64,000 nt of DNA from Burkholderia sp. MS389 (GCF_016899425.1 NZ_CP045994.1:2232001-2296000), one strand, 5' to 3'. Shown: positions 46,706 through 59,553, numbered from the stretch's first letter. Notes: a model not told the origin generated them from the sequence alone. Numbers and translations are program-made.

Positions 46706-47785
46706 TCAGGCGCCCGCGCCGCCCTGGGCGGCGAGCGCGGCTTCGAGCGCCTTGATGCGCTCGCGCAGCTTGTCGAGGTTGCGCACGAGCGCGGCGCTCT
46801 TGTTCCATTCGCCGTGGTCGACGGCCGGGAACGCGCTGGTATAGATGCCGGCCTTCGGCAGCGACTTCGATACGCCCGACTTCGCGGTGATGATCACATA
46901 GTCGCCGAGCGTCACGTGGCCGGCGATCCCGGCCGCGCCGCCGATCATGCAGTGGCGGCCGATCGTCGTGCTGCCGGCGATGCCGGCGCTGCCGGCGATC
47001 ACCGTGTACGCGCCGATCCGGCAGTTGTGGCCGATCTGCACCTGGTTGTCGATCTTCACGCATTCCTCGATGACGGTATCCGCCATCGCGCCGCGATCGA
47101 TCGTCGTGTTCGCGCCGATTTCGACGTCCGGGCCGATCGTCACGCCGCCGACCTGCGGGATCTTGACCCAGCTGCCGGTGCGTGCGTCGCCGTCGCCGAC
47201 GAAATCCGGTGCGAAGCCGAAGCCGTCGGAGCCGATCACGGCGCCCGCATGGACGATCGCGCGCGGGCCGATCTTGCAGCCGTGGTACACCGATGCGTTC
47301 GGATAGAAATGCGAGCCGGCGCCGATCGTCGTGCCGCGGCCGACGAAGACGTTCGCGTCGAGCTGCACGCCGTCCTCGATCACCGCGCCGGCCTCGACCG
47401 TCACGTGCGGGCCGATCACCGCGGTCGCGGCGACCTGCGCGGCCGGATCGATCGTCGCGCTCGGATGCACGCCGGCCGCGCGCGGCGGCGTGGCGAGATC
47501 GATGAACATCTGCGCAACGCGCGCGAAGTACGCGTACGGATTCGGCGTCACGATGAAGTTGCGACCACCGGCGGCCGCGCCCAGCTTTTCCAGATCCTTC
47601 GGCGCGATCAGCACCGCGCCGGCGCCGGTCGTCTCGACCTGCGACAGGTACTTCGGGTTCGCGAGGAACGCGAGCTGCTGAGGGCCGGCCTGGTCGAGCG
47701 GCGCGAGGCCGCTGACCGTGCACTGGGCGTCGCCGGCGATCTCGCCGCCGAACCGCTTTACGAGTGCCTCAAGCGTCAATGCCAT
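46706..47785 (-). CDS. lpxD: UDP-3-O-(3-hydroxyacyl)glucosamine N-acyltransferase
   Basis: A 359-residue lipid A enzyme that adds the second, N-linked acyl chain. The N-terminal uridine-binding domain shows [20 protein letters not shown], followed by about ten hexapeptide-repeat coils and a C-terminal helix rich in Leu, Lys and Ala. The catalytic His is in [11 protein letters not shown]...QIGHNCRIG context. It lies between ompH and fabZ. Confidence 0.98.
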   Translation of the reverse strand: MALTLEALVKRFGGEIAGDAQCTVSGLAPLDQAGPQQLAFLANPKYLSQVETTGAGAVLIAPKDLEKLGAAAGGRNFIVTPNPYAYFARVAQMFIDLATPPRAAGVHPSATIDPAAQVAATAVIGPHVTVEAGAVIEDGVQLDANVFVGRGTTIGAGSHFYPNASVYHGCKIGPRAIVHAGAVIGSDGFGFAPDFVGDGDARTGSWVKIPQVGGVTIGPDVEIGANTTIDRGAMADTVIEECVKIDNQVQIGHNCRIGAYTVIAGSAGIAGSTTIGRHCMIGGAAGIAGHVTLGDYVIITAKSGVSKSLPKAGIYTSAFPAVDHGEWNKSAALVRNLDKLRERIKALEAALAAQGGAGA

Positions 47786-47801
47786 TCGTCGTCTGCTCCG
47801 T

Positions 47802-48329
47802 TCAGTTCGTCGAGCCGGACGCGAGCGCCTTGAGCACCTTGTCGGTGATGTCGATGCGCGGGCTGACGTACACGGCTTCCTGCACGATCAGGTCGTAATT
47901 CTGCTGCTCGGCGATCTGCTTGATGACCTTGTTCGCCCGTTCCAGCACAGCCGCCAGCTCTTCGTTGCGACGCTGGTTCAGGTCTTCGCGGAACTCGCGC
48001 TGCTTGCGCTGGAAGTCGGTGTCGAGCTGCGCGAGATCGCGCTGCTTCTGCGCACGATCGGCCGCCGACAGCGACGTGCCGTTCTTGTCGAGCGAATCGG
48101 ACATCGACTTCAGGCGCGCCGCGAGGTCCTGCAGATCCTTGTCACGCTTCGCGAACTCGGCTTCGAGCTTCGTCTGCGCCGCCTTCGCGGGCGCCGACTC
48201 GCGCAGGATCCGATCCGAATTGACCGCCGCGATGCGGGCGACGTCCTGTGCGTGCACCGTTGCCGCGCCCAAGGCCAGCGCAACGGTCAGCGCGCACATC
48301 ACTCGTTTCGAAAACTTACCGGTTAGCAA
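47802..48329 (-). CDS. skp: OmpH/Skp periplasmic chaperone
   Basis: A 175-residue chaperone that escorts outer-membrane proteins to BamA. The signal peptide is [25 protein letters not shown], and the mature part is a long coiled-coil hairpin ([47 protein letters not shown]). No ATG gives a proper signal peptide. The best start is a TTG at 48329 preceded by GAGAGG, so an unusual start codon is proposed; the next ATG would cut the basic N-region. It lies 34 bp after bamA. Confidence 0.93.
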   Translation of the reverse strand: MLTGKFSKRVMCALTVALALGAATVHAQDVARIAAVNSDRILRESAPAKAAQTKLEAEFAKRDKDLQDLAARLKSMSDSLDKNGTSLSAADRAQKQRDLAQLDTDFQRKQREFREDLNQRRNEELAAVLERANKVIKQIAEQQNYDLIVQEAVYVSPRIDITDKVLKALASGSTN

Positions 48330-48363
48330 AATTACCCTCTCGTTGCTGTTGTCATGCGTTCGG

Positions 48364-50673
48364 TCAGAACGCCGTCCCGATCTGGAACTGGAATTTCTGG
48401 TACTGGTCGCCTTCATGCTTCTGCAGCGGGAAGCCGAGACTCAGCTTCAGCGGGCCGATCGGCGAGATCCACGCGAGACCCACGCCGTAGCCGTAGCGCA
48501 GGCCGTTGGCGCCCGTACTCGTGCCGCCCGGCGCGTTGCCCCATACGTTACCGCCGTCGAGGAACGTGAACACGCGCAGCGTGCGGTCGTAGCCGGTGCC
48601 CGGCAGCGGGAACGTCAGCTCGATGTTGCCGACCAGCATCTTCGAGCCGCCGATCGGGTCGTTCGTCTTCGTGTCGCGCGGGCCCAGCGAGCTCGGCTCG
48701 TAGCCCCGCACGGAGCCGATACCGCCCGCGTAGTAGTTCTTGAAGATCGGGTACGGGTTGCCGATACCGTTACCGTAGCCGCCTTGCAGGTTCAGGCCCA
48801 GGATGAAGCCGCGCGAGAACGAATAGTAGTACTGCGCCTGCAGGTCGGCCTTGTAGTACTGGATCTTGCCTACCGGCACGCCGTACTCCATGTTCGCCTG
48901 CGTGAAGTAGCCGCGGCTCGGAATCAGCGCGCTGTCACGCGCGTCGCGCGACCATGCGACCGTCAGCGGCACCGTGTTCGATACGCGGCCGAACTCGTTC
49001 ACGTAATCCTGGTAGCTCTGCGGCGTGTTCGAATCGACGTCGAGGCGGTTCTGCTCGAAGCCCGCGCCGAAGTAGACGGTGTCGACTTCCGAGAACGGAA
49101 TGCCGAACTTCAGGTTGCCGCCCGCGCTGATGATCCGGAAGCTCGAACTCGTCGAATAGTAGAGCGGCTGGTACGTGCGGTAGAAGACGTCCGTGATCCG
49201 CTTGATGCCGTCGACCGTGAAGTACGGGTCGACCTGCGTGACGGTCAGCGTGCGGTAGCTCTTCGCGGTGTTGACGTTCACCGACAGGCTCGTGCCGGAG
49301 CCGAACACGTTGTCCTGCGACACGCCGGCCGACAGCACGACCTTGTCCGTCGACGAGAAGCCGGCACCCAGCGTGATCGCGCCGGTCGGCTTTTCGTCGA
49401 CCTTCACGTTCACGTCGACCTGGTCGTTCGTGCCTTCGACCGGCACCGTCGTCACGTCGACGTTGGTGAAGTAGCCGAGGCGGTTCACGCGGTCCTTCGA
49501 CAGCGCGAGGCGGTTCGAGTCGAACCACGAGCTTTCGAGCTGGCGCATTTCGCGGCGCACCACTTCGTCGCGCGTGCGCGTGTTGCCGACCACGTTGATG
49601 CGGCGCACGTACACGCGGCGGCTCGGATCGACGACGAGGTTCAGGTTCACCTTGTGGTTCGCCTGGTCGATGTCCGGCTGCGCGTTGACGGTCGCGAATG
49701 CGTAGCCGTATTCGCCGAGCTTGTCGACGATCGACTTGGTGGTCTGCTGCAGCTTTTCGGCCGAGAAGCGGTCGCCCGGCTTGATCTTGATCAGCTTGTT
49801 GAGTTCGGCCTCGCGATCGAGCAGGTTGCCCGACAGCTTGATGCCCGACACCGTGTACGGCTCGCCTTCGTGCAGCGTGACCGTCAGGTACATGTCCTTC
49901 TTGTCCGGCGAGATCGACACCTGGGTCGACTCGATGTTGAACTCGAGGTAGCCGCGGTTCAGGTAGTACGAGCGCACGGCCTCGAGGTCGCCGGTGAGCT
50001 TTTCCTTCGAGTACAGGTCGTTCTTCGTGTACCAGGAGAACCAGTTCGGCGTCGACAGCTGCATCTCGTCGCGCAGCGTGCTGGTGCTGAACGCCTTGTT
50101 GCCGATGAAGTTGATCTGGCGGATCTTCGCGCTCGGGCCTTCGGCCACCGCGAACAGGATCGACACGCGGTTCGCGTCGACCGGCGTGACCGTCGTCTTG
50201 ACCTCGGCCGCATAGAAGCCGCGCGTCAGGTACTGGCGCTTGAGCTCCTGCTCCGCCTTGTCGACGAGCGCCTTGTCGTAGTAGCGGCCGTCGGCCAGGC
50301 CGACCGCGCGCAGCGCCTTCGTCAGGTTGTCCTTGTCGAATTCCTTCGTGCCGGTGAAGTCGATCGACGCGATGGCCGGACGCTCCTGCACCTGCACGAT
50401 CACGACGTTGCCCTGCGTGGCGATGCGCACGTCGTTGAAAAAGCCCGTCGCGTACAACGCGCGGATTGCTTCGGATGCCTTGTCGTCCGTGAAGGTATCG
50501 CCCTGCTTGATCGGCAGATAGGCGAACACCGAACCCGCTTCGACGCGCTGCAGCCCCTCGATCTTGATGTCTTGCACCACGAACGGTGCCGCTGCATGCG
50601 CCGCGAGGCCGTGCGCGGCGAGCGCGGCCGCTGCAACTGTCTTAGGTACAAAGCGATGAGGTTTGAACAACAT
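48364..50673 (-). CDS. bamA: Outer membrane protein assembly factor BamA
   Basis: A 769-residue Omp85 protein, the core of the beta-barrel assembly machine. An N-terminal signal peptide (FVPKTVAAAALAAHGLAAHAAA) is followed by five POTRA domains, starting FVVQDIKIEGLQRVEAG. The 16-strand barrel carries the lid-loop signature GGIGSVRGYEPSSLGP and ends in the aromatic ...KFQFQIGTAF. It follows rseP and precedes skp, the common order. Confidence 0.98.
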   Translation of the reverse strand: MLFKPHRFVPKTVAAAALAAHGLAAHAAAPFVVQDIKIEGLQRVEAGSVFAYLPIKQGDTFTDDKASEAIRALYATGFFNDVRIATQGNVVIVQVQERPAIASIDFTGTKEFDKDNLTKALRAVGLADGRYYDKALVDKAEQELKRQYLTRGFYAAEVKTTVTPVDANRVSILFAVAEGPSAKIRQINFIGNKAFSTSTLRDEMQLSTPNWFSWYTKNDLYSKEKLTGDLEAVRSYYLNRGYLEFNIESTQVSISPDKKDMYLTVTLHEGEPYTVSGIKLSGNLLDREAELNKLIKIKPGDRFSAEKLQQTTKSIVDKLGEYGYAFATVNAQPDIDQANHKVNLNLVVDPSRRVYVRRINVVGNTRTRDEVVRREMRQLESSWFDSNRLALSKDRVNRLGYFTNVDVTTVPVEGTNDQVDVNVKVDEKPTGAITLGAGFSSTDKVVLSAGVSQDNVFGSGTSLSVNVNTAKSYRTLTVTQVDPYFTVDGIKRITDVFYRTYQPLYYSTSSSFRIISAGGNLKFGIPFSEVDTVYFGAGFEQNRLDVDSNTPQSYQDYVNEFGRVSNTVPLTVAWSRDARDSALIPSRGYFTQANMEYGVPVGKIQYYKADLQAQYYYSFSRGFILGLNLQGGYGNGIGNPYPIFKNYYAGGIGSVRGYEPSSLGPRDTKTNDPIGGSKMLVGNIELTFPLPGTGYDRTLRVFTFLDGGNVWGNAPGGTSTGANGLRYGYGVGLAWISPIGPLKLSLGFPLQKHEGDQYQKFQFQIGTAF

Positions 50674-50734
50674 GCATCCCCAATATTTAGCTGCATCAAA
50701 TCAGGCGGCTGACCCGCGGCCGCCGCCTGACGCT

Positions 50735-52123
50735 TCAGAAATGGATTAACCGAGCCAGATCGTTGAACAGCGCGATCGCCGACAACGCGACGATGCAGAT
50801 CAACCCGGCTCTTTGCAGAATCAGCTGCCAGCGCTCCGAGACGGCTTTCCCGGTCGCGGCTTCAACCGCATAATATAACAGATGCCCCCCGTCCAAAACG
50901 GGAATCGGCAACAAGTTCAGGACGCCAAGGCTAATGCTGACAAGGGCGAGGAACGACAGGAACGCCGACGGACCGAGCCGCGCGCTCTTGCCTGCGTAGT
51001 CGGCGATCGTCACCGGGCCGGACAGGTTCTTCAGCGACGCGTTGCCCGTGATCATCCGCCCGAACATCTTCAGCGAATACACGGAAATATCCCACGTGCG
51101 GTGCGCGCCGAGCCGCAGGCTCTCGATCGGCCCGTAACGCACGTCCACCGACGGCGCGTGCATCGACAGCGCCGCGCCGATCCGGCCGACCTGCTGCCCC
51201 GATTCGTCGTCGCGCTGCATCTGCGGCACGATCGACACCGTCTGCGCGGCGCCGCTGCGCTCGATCCGCAGCGCGAGCGGCTGGCCCGCATGGTGCTTCA
51301 CCGCGTCGATGAAGCGCGACGCGCCGCCGATCGGCTTGCCGTCGAGCGCGACCAGCTTGTCGCCGACCTTCAGGCCGGCCTGCTCCGCCGCGCTGCCCGG
51401 CTGCACCGACGCGACCGACAACGTGCCGCCGCCGGCCTCGAAGCCCAGATGGGCCATGAAGTCGTCGTCGAGCTGGCTGTCGGGGACGTTGCGGAGATCG
51501 ACGCGGAAATCGAACGTCGCATTGCCGTCGCGCGCGCCGAGCACGACCTCGCGATGGTCGAACGCGGCCGACAGCAGCTTCCAGCGCAGGTCCGACCACG
51601 ATCGCACCGGCTCGGACTCGCCGCCCTGCGCATCGCCTACGCGCACGTTGCGGATCGACACGACCGTCTCGCTGCCGTCGAAGCCTGCACGGGCGGCCGC
51701 CGTGCCGGCGGCCGGCGACGCGACGATCGCGGCCGGCTCGGTCACGCCGGTCGCGAATACGACGGAAAACAGTGCGATTGCCAGCAGAAAGTTCGCAATC
51801 GGCCCGGCCGCGACGATCGCGATGCGCTTGTAGACCGACTGGCGGTTGAATGCCTGGCCGAGCTCGTCGGTCGGAATGCCGCCCGGGCCCGGATCGCGCT
51901 CGTCGAGCATCTTCACGTAGCCGCCGAGCGGCAGCGCGGACAGCGTCCACTCGGTGCCCGTCCTGCGGCTGACCCAGCGCGCGACGGGCTGGCCGAAGCC
52001 GATCGAGAAACGCAGCACCTTCACGCCGCACCAGCGCGCGACGCGATAGTGTCCGTACTCATGCACGACGACCAGTACGCCGATCGCCACCGCAAACGCG
52101 ACCAGTTCGACCAGCACGTTCAT
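50735..52123 (-). CDS. rseP: RIP metalloprotease RseP
   Basis: A 462-residue site-2 intramembrane zinc protease that cleaves anti-sigma factor RseA-type proteins. The zinc site is VVHEYGH (His21, Glu22, His25) in the first helix, and the third ligand is in LLPIPVLDGGHLL near the C-terminus. PDZ domains lie between (LSVASVQPGSAAEQAGLKVGD). The ATG at 52123 with a TGAGG site is chosen; the frame upstream is spurious. Confidence 0.97.
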   Translation of the reverse strand: MNVLVELVAFAVAIGVLVVVHEYGHYRVARWCGVKVLRFSIGFGQPVARWVSRRTGTEWTLSALPLGGYVKMLDERDPGPGGIPTDELGQAFNRQSVYKRIAIVAAGPIANFLLAIALFSVVFATGVTEPAAIVASPAAGTAAARAGFDGSETVVSIRNVRVGDAQGGESEPVRSWSDLRWKLLSAAFDHREVVLGARDGNATFDFRVDLRNVPDSQLDDDFMAHLGFEAGGGTLSVASVQPGSAAEQAGLKVGDKLVALDGKPIGGASRFIDAVKHHAGQPLALRIERSGAAQTVSIVPQMQRDDESGQQVGRIGAALSMHAPSVDVRYGPIESLRLGAHRTWDISVYSLKMFGRMITGNASLKNLSGPVTIADYAGKSARLGPSAFLSFLALVSISLGVLNLLPIPVLDGGHLLYYAVEAATGKAVSERWQLILQRAGLICIVALSAIALFNDLARLIHF

Positions 52124-52134
52124 GAGCACCTCAT

Positions 52135-53331
52135 TCAGACCGTACGCTCCACGCGTGGCGCAGGCGCTTTTGCAATGATCGCGGCGGCGAGGCGGCGCGC
52201 CTCGGCATCCGCCGCGAGGACGTCGTCGAGCCCGTCGGGCGCGCGGTTCGGCAGCGCGTTGAGCACCGCGTCGACCGTCGCCGCGATCGCCATGAAGCCG
52301 ATCCGGCGCTCGAGAAAGGCTTCGACCGCCACTTCGTTCGCCGCGTTCAATGCGGCGCTCGCGATACCGCCTTCCTCGAGCGCCTTCAGCGCGAGCGCGA
52401 GGCACGGGAAGCGCGCGTAATCGGGCTTCTCGAACGATAGCTGGGCGATCTGCGCGAGGTCGAGCTGGTCGACACCCGCGTCGACGCGCTCGGGGAACGC
52501 GAGCGCGTGGGCGATCGGCGTGCGCATGTCGGGGTTGCCGAGCTGCGCGAGCACCGAGCCGTCACGGTACGACACGAGCGAATGGATCACGCTCTGCGGA
52601 TGGATCAGCACGTCGATCCGGTCGCCCGGCAGCCCGAAGATCCAGTGCGCCTCGATCACCTCGAGGCCCTTGTTCATCATCGTCGCGGAATCGACCGAGA
52701 TCTTGCGGCCCATCACCCAGTTCGGGTGCTTGCACGCCTCGTCCGGCGTCACGTCGACGAGCGTCGCCGGCTCGCGCGTGCGGAACGGGCCGCCTGATGC
52801 GGTCAGGATGATCTTCGAGATCCCGCCGTGCTCGGCCGCGTCGCGCGGCATGCACTGGAAGATCGCGTTGTGTTCGCTGTCGACCGGCAGCAGGATCGCG
52901 CCATGGTCGCGCACGGCGTCCATGAAGATCGCGCCCGACATCACGAGCGCTTCCTTGTTCGCGAGCAGGATCCGCTTGCCGGCGCGTGCAGCCGCCAGGC
53001 TCGGCGCAAGGCCGGCCGCGCCGACGATCGCCGCGACCACCGTGTCGCAGCCGTCGCTCTTCGACACGTCGACGAGCGCCTGCGGCCCGTGCAGCACGAC
53101 CGTCTTGCTGCCCGCCGCGCGCAGTTTCGCGTCGACGTGAGCGGCCGTCGCGGCATCGCCGACCACCGCCACTTCGGGCGCGAAGCGCAGACACTGCTCG
53201 ACGAGCTTGTCGCCGTTGCGGTGCGCGGTCAGCGCGTAGACCGAGAAGCGCTCGGGATGGCGCGCGACCACGTCGAGCGTGCTGTCTCCGATCGAGCCCG
53301 TGGAACCGAGCAATGTCAGACGTTTTTGCAT
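52135..53331 (-). CDS. dxr: 1-deoxy-D-xylulose 5-phosphate reductoisomerase
   Basis: A 398-residue enzyme of the MEP isoprenoid pathway that makes 2-C-methyl-D-erythritol 4-phosphate. The N-terminal NADPH site is [17 protein letters not shown]. Metal and substrate segments are [24 protein letters not shown] and [24 protein letters not shown]. It lies between cdsA (15 bp) and rseP (11 bp) in the supercluster. Confidence 0.98.
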   Translation of the reverse strand: MQKRLTLLGSTGSIGDSTLDVVARHPERFSVYALTAHRNGDKLVEQCLRFAPEVAVVGDAATAAHVDAKLRAAGSKTVVLHGPQALVDVSKSDGCDTVVAAIVGAAGLAPSLAAARAGKRILLANKEALVMSGAIFMDAVRDHGAILLPVDSEHNAIFQCMPRDAAEHGGISKIILTASGGPFRTREPATLVDVTPDEACKHPNWVMGRKISVDSATMMNKGLEVIEAHWIFGLPGDRIDVLIHPQSVIHSLVSYRDGSVLAQLGNPDMRTPIAHALAFPERVDAGVDQLDLAQIAQLSFEKPDYARFPCLALALKALEEGGIASAALNAANEVAVEAFLERRIGFMAIAATVDAVLNALPNRAPDGLDDVLAADAEARRLAAAIIAKAPAPRVERTV

Positions 53332-53346
53332 AACAGAAATAATGGT

Positions 53347-54168
53347 TTAACCAAGCAGCAGCATCGCGAGCGGCAGCACCGGCAGCAGCGCGTCGACACG
53401 ATCGAGCACGCCGCCGTGGCCCGGCAGCAGTCCGCTCGAATCCTTCACGCCCGCCTGCCGCTTCAGCAGCGACTCGAACAGGTCGCCGATCACGCTGTAC
53501 GCGACGAGCAGCGTCAGCGCGGCCCACGCGCCGGGCATCCCGTAGCGCGCGGCGAATGCAGAAAACAGGGTCGGTTCGAATGCGTGCACGGCCATCGCGA
53601 CGCCGCCGACGACCATCACCGCGAACCAGCCGCCGATCGCGCCTTCCCAGCTCTTGCCGGGGCTGATCGTGATGGCCAGTTTACGCTTTCCGAAGGCCTT
53701 GCCCGCGAAGTATGCGCCGATATCGGCCAGCCAGACGACCAGAAGCAGCGACAGCACGAACGGCACACCCTGCGCGCGGGCGGCGACGAGCGCGTGCCAG
53801 CAGGCGGCGAACACGACGAGGCCGGCGGCCAGCAGGAACGGCCGCCAGATGCCGCCCGCGAGCGTGGGCTTGCGCCGCAGCGCGAACGGGCCGACCAGCA
53901 GCCAGAACACGCCAGCCGCCATGAAAAGGGGACGGGACGAAGCCGCATCGACGCCGAGCGGCGCGGTGGCCGCGAGCGCGAGCGCCGCGACGCCCGCATA
54001 GACGATCGGCGCGGCGCCCCCGAGCTTCAGCAGGCGCGCCCACTCCCACGCGGCGAACACGAGCACGACGCCGATCAGTGCACCGAACCCGGCGAGCGGC
54101 GCGAACAGCGTCACCGGCAGCAGCACCGCCAGCATCACGATCGCCGTGATCACACGGGTTTTCAGCAT
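53347..54168 (-). CDS. cdsA: Phosphatidate cytidylyltransferase
   Basis: A 273-residue membrane enzyme with about eight helices that makes CDP-diacylglycerol. The signature region runs [18 protein letters not shown]...[17 protein letters not shown] and ends [13 protein letters not shown], all present. The ATG at 54168 overlaps the uppS 3' end by 7 nt, so the genes are coupled. Confidence 0.97.
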   Translation of the reverse strand: MLKTRVITAIVMLAVLLPVTLFAPLAGFGALIGVVLVFAAWEWARLLKLGGAAPIVYAGVAALALAATAPLGVDAASSRPLFMAAGVFWLLVGPFALRRKPTLAGGIWRPFLLAAGLVVFAACWHALVAARAQGVPFVLSLLLVVWLADIGAYFAGKAFGKRKLAITISPGKSWEGAIGGWFAVMVVGGVAMAVHAFEPTLFSAFAARYGMPGAWAALTLLVAYSVIGDLFESLLKRQAGVKDSSGLLPGHGGVLDRVDALLPVLPLAMLLLG

Positions 54169-54944
54169 GAAAGGGAGTCGGCGTTCTGCGATTGCGGTTC
54201 GAGCTGCGCACTCGTGCGCCCGAAACGGCGCTCGCGCTCGGTATACGACGCCAGCGCGTCGGCCAGTGCCGCGCCGTCGAAATCCGGCCAGTACTTGTCG
54301 GTGAAATAGAATTCGGCGTACGCGAGCTGCCACAGCAGGAAGTTGCTGACGCGCTGCTCGCCGCCGGTGCGGATGAAGAGATCGGGCTCCGGCGCGTACG
54401 CCATTGCCAGGTGCGGCGCGAATGCGTCCTCGGTCACTTCGACCTCGCGACCTTCGCGCACGGCCTGCTCGACGAGTTTCTTCGTCGCCTGCAGGATGTC
54501 CCACCGGCCGCCGTAGTTGGCCGCGATGGTGAGCGTCAGACGGGTATTGCGCGCAGTCTTGGTTTCGGCGCGGCGAATCAGCTCGCGGATGCGCGGCTCG
54601 AAACGGTCGAGATCGCCGACGACGCGCAGGCGGATCCCGTTCGCATGCAGCTTGCCCACTTCGCGCTCGAGCGCGGTGATGAACAGCCGCATCAGGAACG
54701 ACACTTCGTCGTTCGGCCGGCGCCAGTTTTCCGAACTGAACGCAAACAGCGTCAGGTATTCGACGCCGGCGCGCGCGCAGCCTTCGACCACCGCCCGCAC
54801 GGCATCGACGCCGCGGGTATGCCCCGCGACGCGCGGCAAGCGGCGTTCGGTCGCCCAACGGCCGTTGCCGTCCATGATGATCGCGATGTGACGCGGCACG
54901 ACGCCGACGTCAGGCACGCGAACGGTAGAGCTGGTATAGGTCAT
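54162..54944 (-). CDS. uppS: Undecaprenyl diphosphate synthase
   Basis: A 260-residue cis-prenyltransferase that makes the C55 carrier for peptidoglycan and O-antigen. It has [24 protein letters not shown] with the catalytic Asp, [14 protein letters not shown], and the C-terminal [29 protein letters not shown]. The length is normal. It lies 49 bp after frr and overlaps cdsA. Confidence 0.98.
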   Translation of the reverse strand: MTYTSSTVRVPDVGVVPRHIAIIMDGNGRWATERRLPRVAGHTRGVDAVRAVVEGCARAGVEYLTLFAFSSENWRRPNDEVSFLMRLFITALEREVGKLHANGIRLRVVGDLDRFEPRIRELIRRAETKTARNTRLTLTIAANYGGRWDILQATKKLVEQAVREGREVEVTEDAFAPHLAMAYAPEPDLFIRTGGEQRVSNFLLWQLAYAEFYFTDKYWPDFDGAALADALASYTERERRFGRTSAQLEPQSQNADSLSC

Positions 54945-54993
54945 GGCCGTTGAGACAGTAATGCGGGAAGAAGGCGGCGCGCGAGGACGGTCG

Positions 54994-55554
54994 TCAGACC
55001 GTCATGATCTCGGCTTCCTTGCTCTGCACGAGCTTGTCGACTTCGGCGACGTGCTTGTCGGTCAGCTTCTGCACGTCGTCGCTCGCACGGCGCTCGTCGT
55101 CTTCCGAGATTTCCTTGTCCTTCACGAGCTTCTTCAGCGCTTCGTTCGCGTCGCGGCGCAGGTTGCGGATCGCGACCTTGGCCGTTTCGCCTTCGCTCTT
55201 CACGACCTTGGTCAGCTCGCGGCGGCGCTCTTCCGTCAGCGCGGGCATCGGCACGCGGATCAGGTCGCCGGCCGTCGCCGGGTTCAGGCCCAGATCGGCT
55301 TCGCGGATGGCCTTCTCGACCTTCGCGACCATGTTCTTTTCCCACGGCTGCACGCCGATCGTGCGCGCGTCGACGAGCGTCAGGTTCGCGACCTGCGAGA
55401 TCGGCACCATCGAGCCGTAGTAGTCGACCTGCACGTGATCGAGCAGACCGGTGTGTGCACGGCCCGTACGGATCTTGGCCAGATCGTTCTTGAACGCTTC
55501 GATCGAGCGCTGCATCTTTTGCTCGACGCCCTTCTTCACATCAGCGACACTCAT
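54994..55554 (-). CDS. frr: Ribosome-recycling factor
   Basis: A 186-residue L-shaped protein that, with EF-G, splits post-termination ribosomes. Typical segments are [43 protein letters not shown] and [26 protein letters not shown]. The length equals that of most family members. It follows pyrH by about 100 bp. Confidence 0.98.
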
Positions 55555-55658
55555 TTCAACCTCCGAACCTTCAAACCTTCAAAGAACGCGAGCCCCACCC
55601 GGCGCATGTCGCGCGCCGCGGCCGGCAACCCGCGCCGTTCGCCCGCATCCGCGGGAGT

Positions 55659-57409
<1,751 letters not shown>

Positions 57410-57523
57410 CATTCGCTCCTTGAGTCTGTATTCACAACGCCGCCCGCTTGGACGCGAACGGCCGAGATTCGTTTCCGGACCCGCGCCGATTCGGCGCGAT
57501 CAGGTCCGGCGCACAAGCTTAAA

Positions 57524-57553
57524 AAAAGGGGGCCTGTTGAGAGCCCCCTTTTT
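57524..57553 (-). terminator. Attenuator-like hairpin between rpsB and tsf
   Basis: AAAAGGGGGC at 57524-57533 and GCCCCCTTTT at 57543-57552 form a 10-bp stem with a 9-nt loop. On the minus strand a long T run follows. It probably ends part of the rpsB transcripts, giving more S2 than EF-Ts, as known for E. coli rpsB-tsf. Confidence 0.85.
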
Positions 57554-57571
57554 GCGCCGGCTCGGGGCCAG

Positions 57572-58312
57572 TTACGCGTTTTCCTCGACGTATTCGTCGT
57601 CGCCGCGTGCGGCCTGGACCACTTCGTTGACCGCGTTCGCACGGCCTTCGAGGATCGCGTCGGCCACGCCTTCGGCGTACAGCGCGACTGCCTTGCTCGA
57701 GTCGTCGTTACCCGGGATCACGTAATCCACACCTTCCGGCGAGTGGTTCGTATCGACCACGGCGATGACCGGCACGCCCAGCTTGTTCGCTTCCGTGACG
57801 GCAATCTTGTGGTAGCCGACGTCGATGACGAAGATCGCGTCCGGAATGCCGCCCATGTCCTTCACGCCGCCGATCGACTTCTGCAGCTTGGCGATTTCGC
57901 GTTCGAACAGCAGCGCTTCCTTCTTGCTCATCTTCTCGGTTTCGCCCGATTCGACAGCCGCTTCCATGTCCTTCAGGCGCTTGATCGATACCTTCAGCGT
58001 CTTGAAGTTGGTCATCATGCCGCCGAGCCAGCGCGCGTTGACGTACGGCATGCCCGCACGTTGCGCTTCCTGGGCGATCGTGTCACGCGACTGGCGCTTC
58101 GTGCCGACGAACAGGATCGTGCCGCGGTTCGCTGCCAGCTGGCGCACGTACTTCTGTGCGTCCGTGAACATCGGCAGCGTCTTTTCGAGGTTGATGATGT
58201 GAATCTTGTTGCGGTGACCGAAAATGAACGGAGCCATCTTCGGGTTCCAGAAGCGCGTCTGGTGACCGAAGTGGACACCCGCTTCCAGCATTTGGCGCAT
58301 CGTAACTGCCAT
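57572..58312 (-). CDS. rpsB: 30S ribosomal protein S2
   Basis: A 246-residue ribosomal protein. It starts [26 protein letters not shown] and contains the family signatures [11 protein letters not shown] and [33 protein letters not shown], with an acidic C-terminus (DDEYVEENA). The start at 58312 is fixed by this N-terminus; the longer frame covers the leader. A leader of about 200 nt with a clear promoter lies upstream. Confidence 0.98.
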   Translation of the reverse strand: MAVTMRQMLEAGVHFGHQTRFWNPKMAPFIFGHRNKIHIINLEKTLPMFTDAQKYVRQLAANRGTILFVGTKRQSRDTIAQEAQRAGMPYVNARWLGGMMTNFKTLKVSIKRLKDMEAAVESGETEKMSKKEALLFEREIAKLQKSIGGVKDMGGIPDAIFVIDVGYHKIAVTEANKLGVPVIAVVDTNHSPEGVDYVIPGNDDSSKAVALYAEGVADAILEGRANAVNEVVQAARGDDEYVEENA

Positions 58313-58515
58313 GTAAATTCTCCACGAGGGTTGGGTCTTAAGCCGGCTGCCGTACCGCCGCGCGAACCCGCCTCGAAGGACGGGGATTCCGCACGGACGG
58401 CACCCTGGTTGCGCCGGCTTGCGATTCGGCACGTGCAAAACGCCCGTGCCGTAAGCCTTTCTCCGCGACGCCACCCCAAAACGGGGCACGACGGCAAATT
58501 TGGATGTCGACTTAG
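58313..58515 (-). ncRNA. Candidate structured 5' leader of rpsB
   Basis: About 200 nt separate the predicted transcription start (near 58515) from the rpsB ATG and contain no gene. The sequence has several complementary GC-rich blocks, for example GCCGGCTGCCGTACC near 58340 with GACGGCA and GTTGCGCCGGC further upstream. Ribosomal protein S2 represses its own mRNA through the leader in other proteobacteria. Whether this leader folds alike is not shown. Confidence 0.4.
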
Positions 58516-58521
58516 CCAAAG

Positions 58522-58551
58522 AGTATAGCACGCGGATTTGTCGGCTCTCAA
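58522..58551 (-). promoter_or_regulatory. Sigma-70-type promoter of rpsB
   Basis: On the minus strand TTGAGA (58551-58546) and TATACT (58527-58522) are separated by 18 bp and preceded by TG at the extended -10 position (TGC-TATACT). It is the strongest promoter-like sequence upstream of the translation-envelope supercluster. Confidence 0.75.
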
Positions 58552-58691
58552 GTCGCGCGGCACTTTCGCTTGCCGCGCGGCAGCGGGCCGGACAATCCTC
58601 GAAAACCCGCATCCGCGCGGCCCGCAGGGGCTGCGAGGCCCGCCATAAGGTGCGATAATCCGTCAATTCACCGCATTCCAGGCATACCTCG

Positions 58692-59507
58692 ATGGCTATT
58701 ACGCTCAAAAACGAACACGATATCGCTCAGATGCGCGTCGCCTGCCGTCTCGCCAGCGAAGTGCTCGACTTCATCACGCCGCACGTCGTCGCGGGCGTCA
58801 CGACCGCCGAACTCGACCGCCTCTGCCACGAGTTCATGCTCAACGAGCAAGGCACGATCCCCGCGCCGCTGAACTATCAGCCGCCCGGCTATCCGCCGTA
58901 CCCGAAGGCCACCTGCATTTCGGTCAACGACGTGATCTGTCACGGCATTCCCGGCGAGAAGGTGATCAAGAACGGCGACGCGCTGAACATCGACATCACC
59001 GTGATCAAGAACGGCTATTTCGGCGACACCAGCCGAATGTTCATCGTCGGCGAGGGCTCGATCCTCGCGAAGCGCCTCGTGCAGACCACCTACGAATGCA
59101 TGTGGCTCGGCATCGACCAGGTCAAGCCCGGCGCGCACCTCGGCGACATCGGCTACGCGATCCAGAAGCACGCGGAAGCGCAGGGCTACAGCGTCGTGCG
59201 CGAATACTGCGGCCACGGCATCGGCACGGTGTTCCACGAGGATCCGCAGGTCGTCCACTACGGCCGCCCGGGCACCGGCATCGAGCTAAAGGCCGGGATG
59301 ATCTTCACGATCGAGCCGATGATCAACGCCGGCAAGCGCGACATCCGCACGATGCCCGACCAGTGGACGGTCAAGACGCGCGACCGCAGCCTGTCCGCGC
59401 AGTGGGAGCACACGGTGCTCGTCACCGAAACCGGCTACGAAGTGCTGACCGTATCGGCCGGCACGCCCGCGCGCCCGGTGTTCGCGCAACCGGCCGCCGC
59501 CGTCTGA
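58692..59507 (+). CDS. map: Methionine aminopeptidase, type I
   Basis: A 271-residue metalloprotease that removes N-terminal Met from nascent proteins. Metal ligands are seen in [20 protein letters not shown] (two Asp), [15 protein letters not shown] (His) and [10 protein letters not shown] and [10 protein letters not shown] (two Glu). The start at 58692 is supported by [14 protein letters not shown]. It is divergent from rpsB, a conserved arrangement, and followed by glnD after 46 bp. Confidence 0.98.
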   Translation: MAITLKNEHDIAQMRVACRLASEVLDFITPHVVAGVTTAELDRLCHEFMLNEQGTIPAPLNYQPPGYPPYPKATCISVNDVICHGIPGEKVIKNGDALNIDITVIKNGYFGDTSRMFIVGEGSILAKRLVQTTYECMWLGIDQVKPGAHLGDIGYAIQKHAEAQGYSVVREYCGHGIGTVFHEDPQVVHYGRPGTGIELKAGMIFTIEPMINAGKRDIRTMPDQWTVKTRDRSLSAQWEHTVLVTETGYEVLTVSAGTPARPVFAQPAAAV

Positions 59508-59553
59508 GCGCCGTCGCGCCAGCCCGCCCCACCCCGCACCTGATCGGTCGCCC

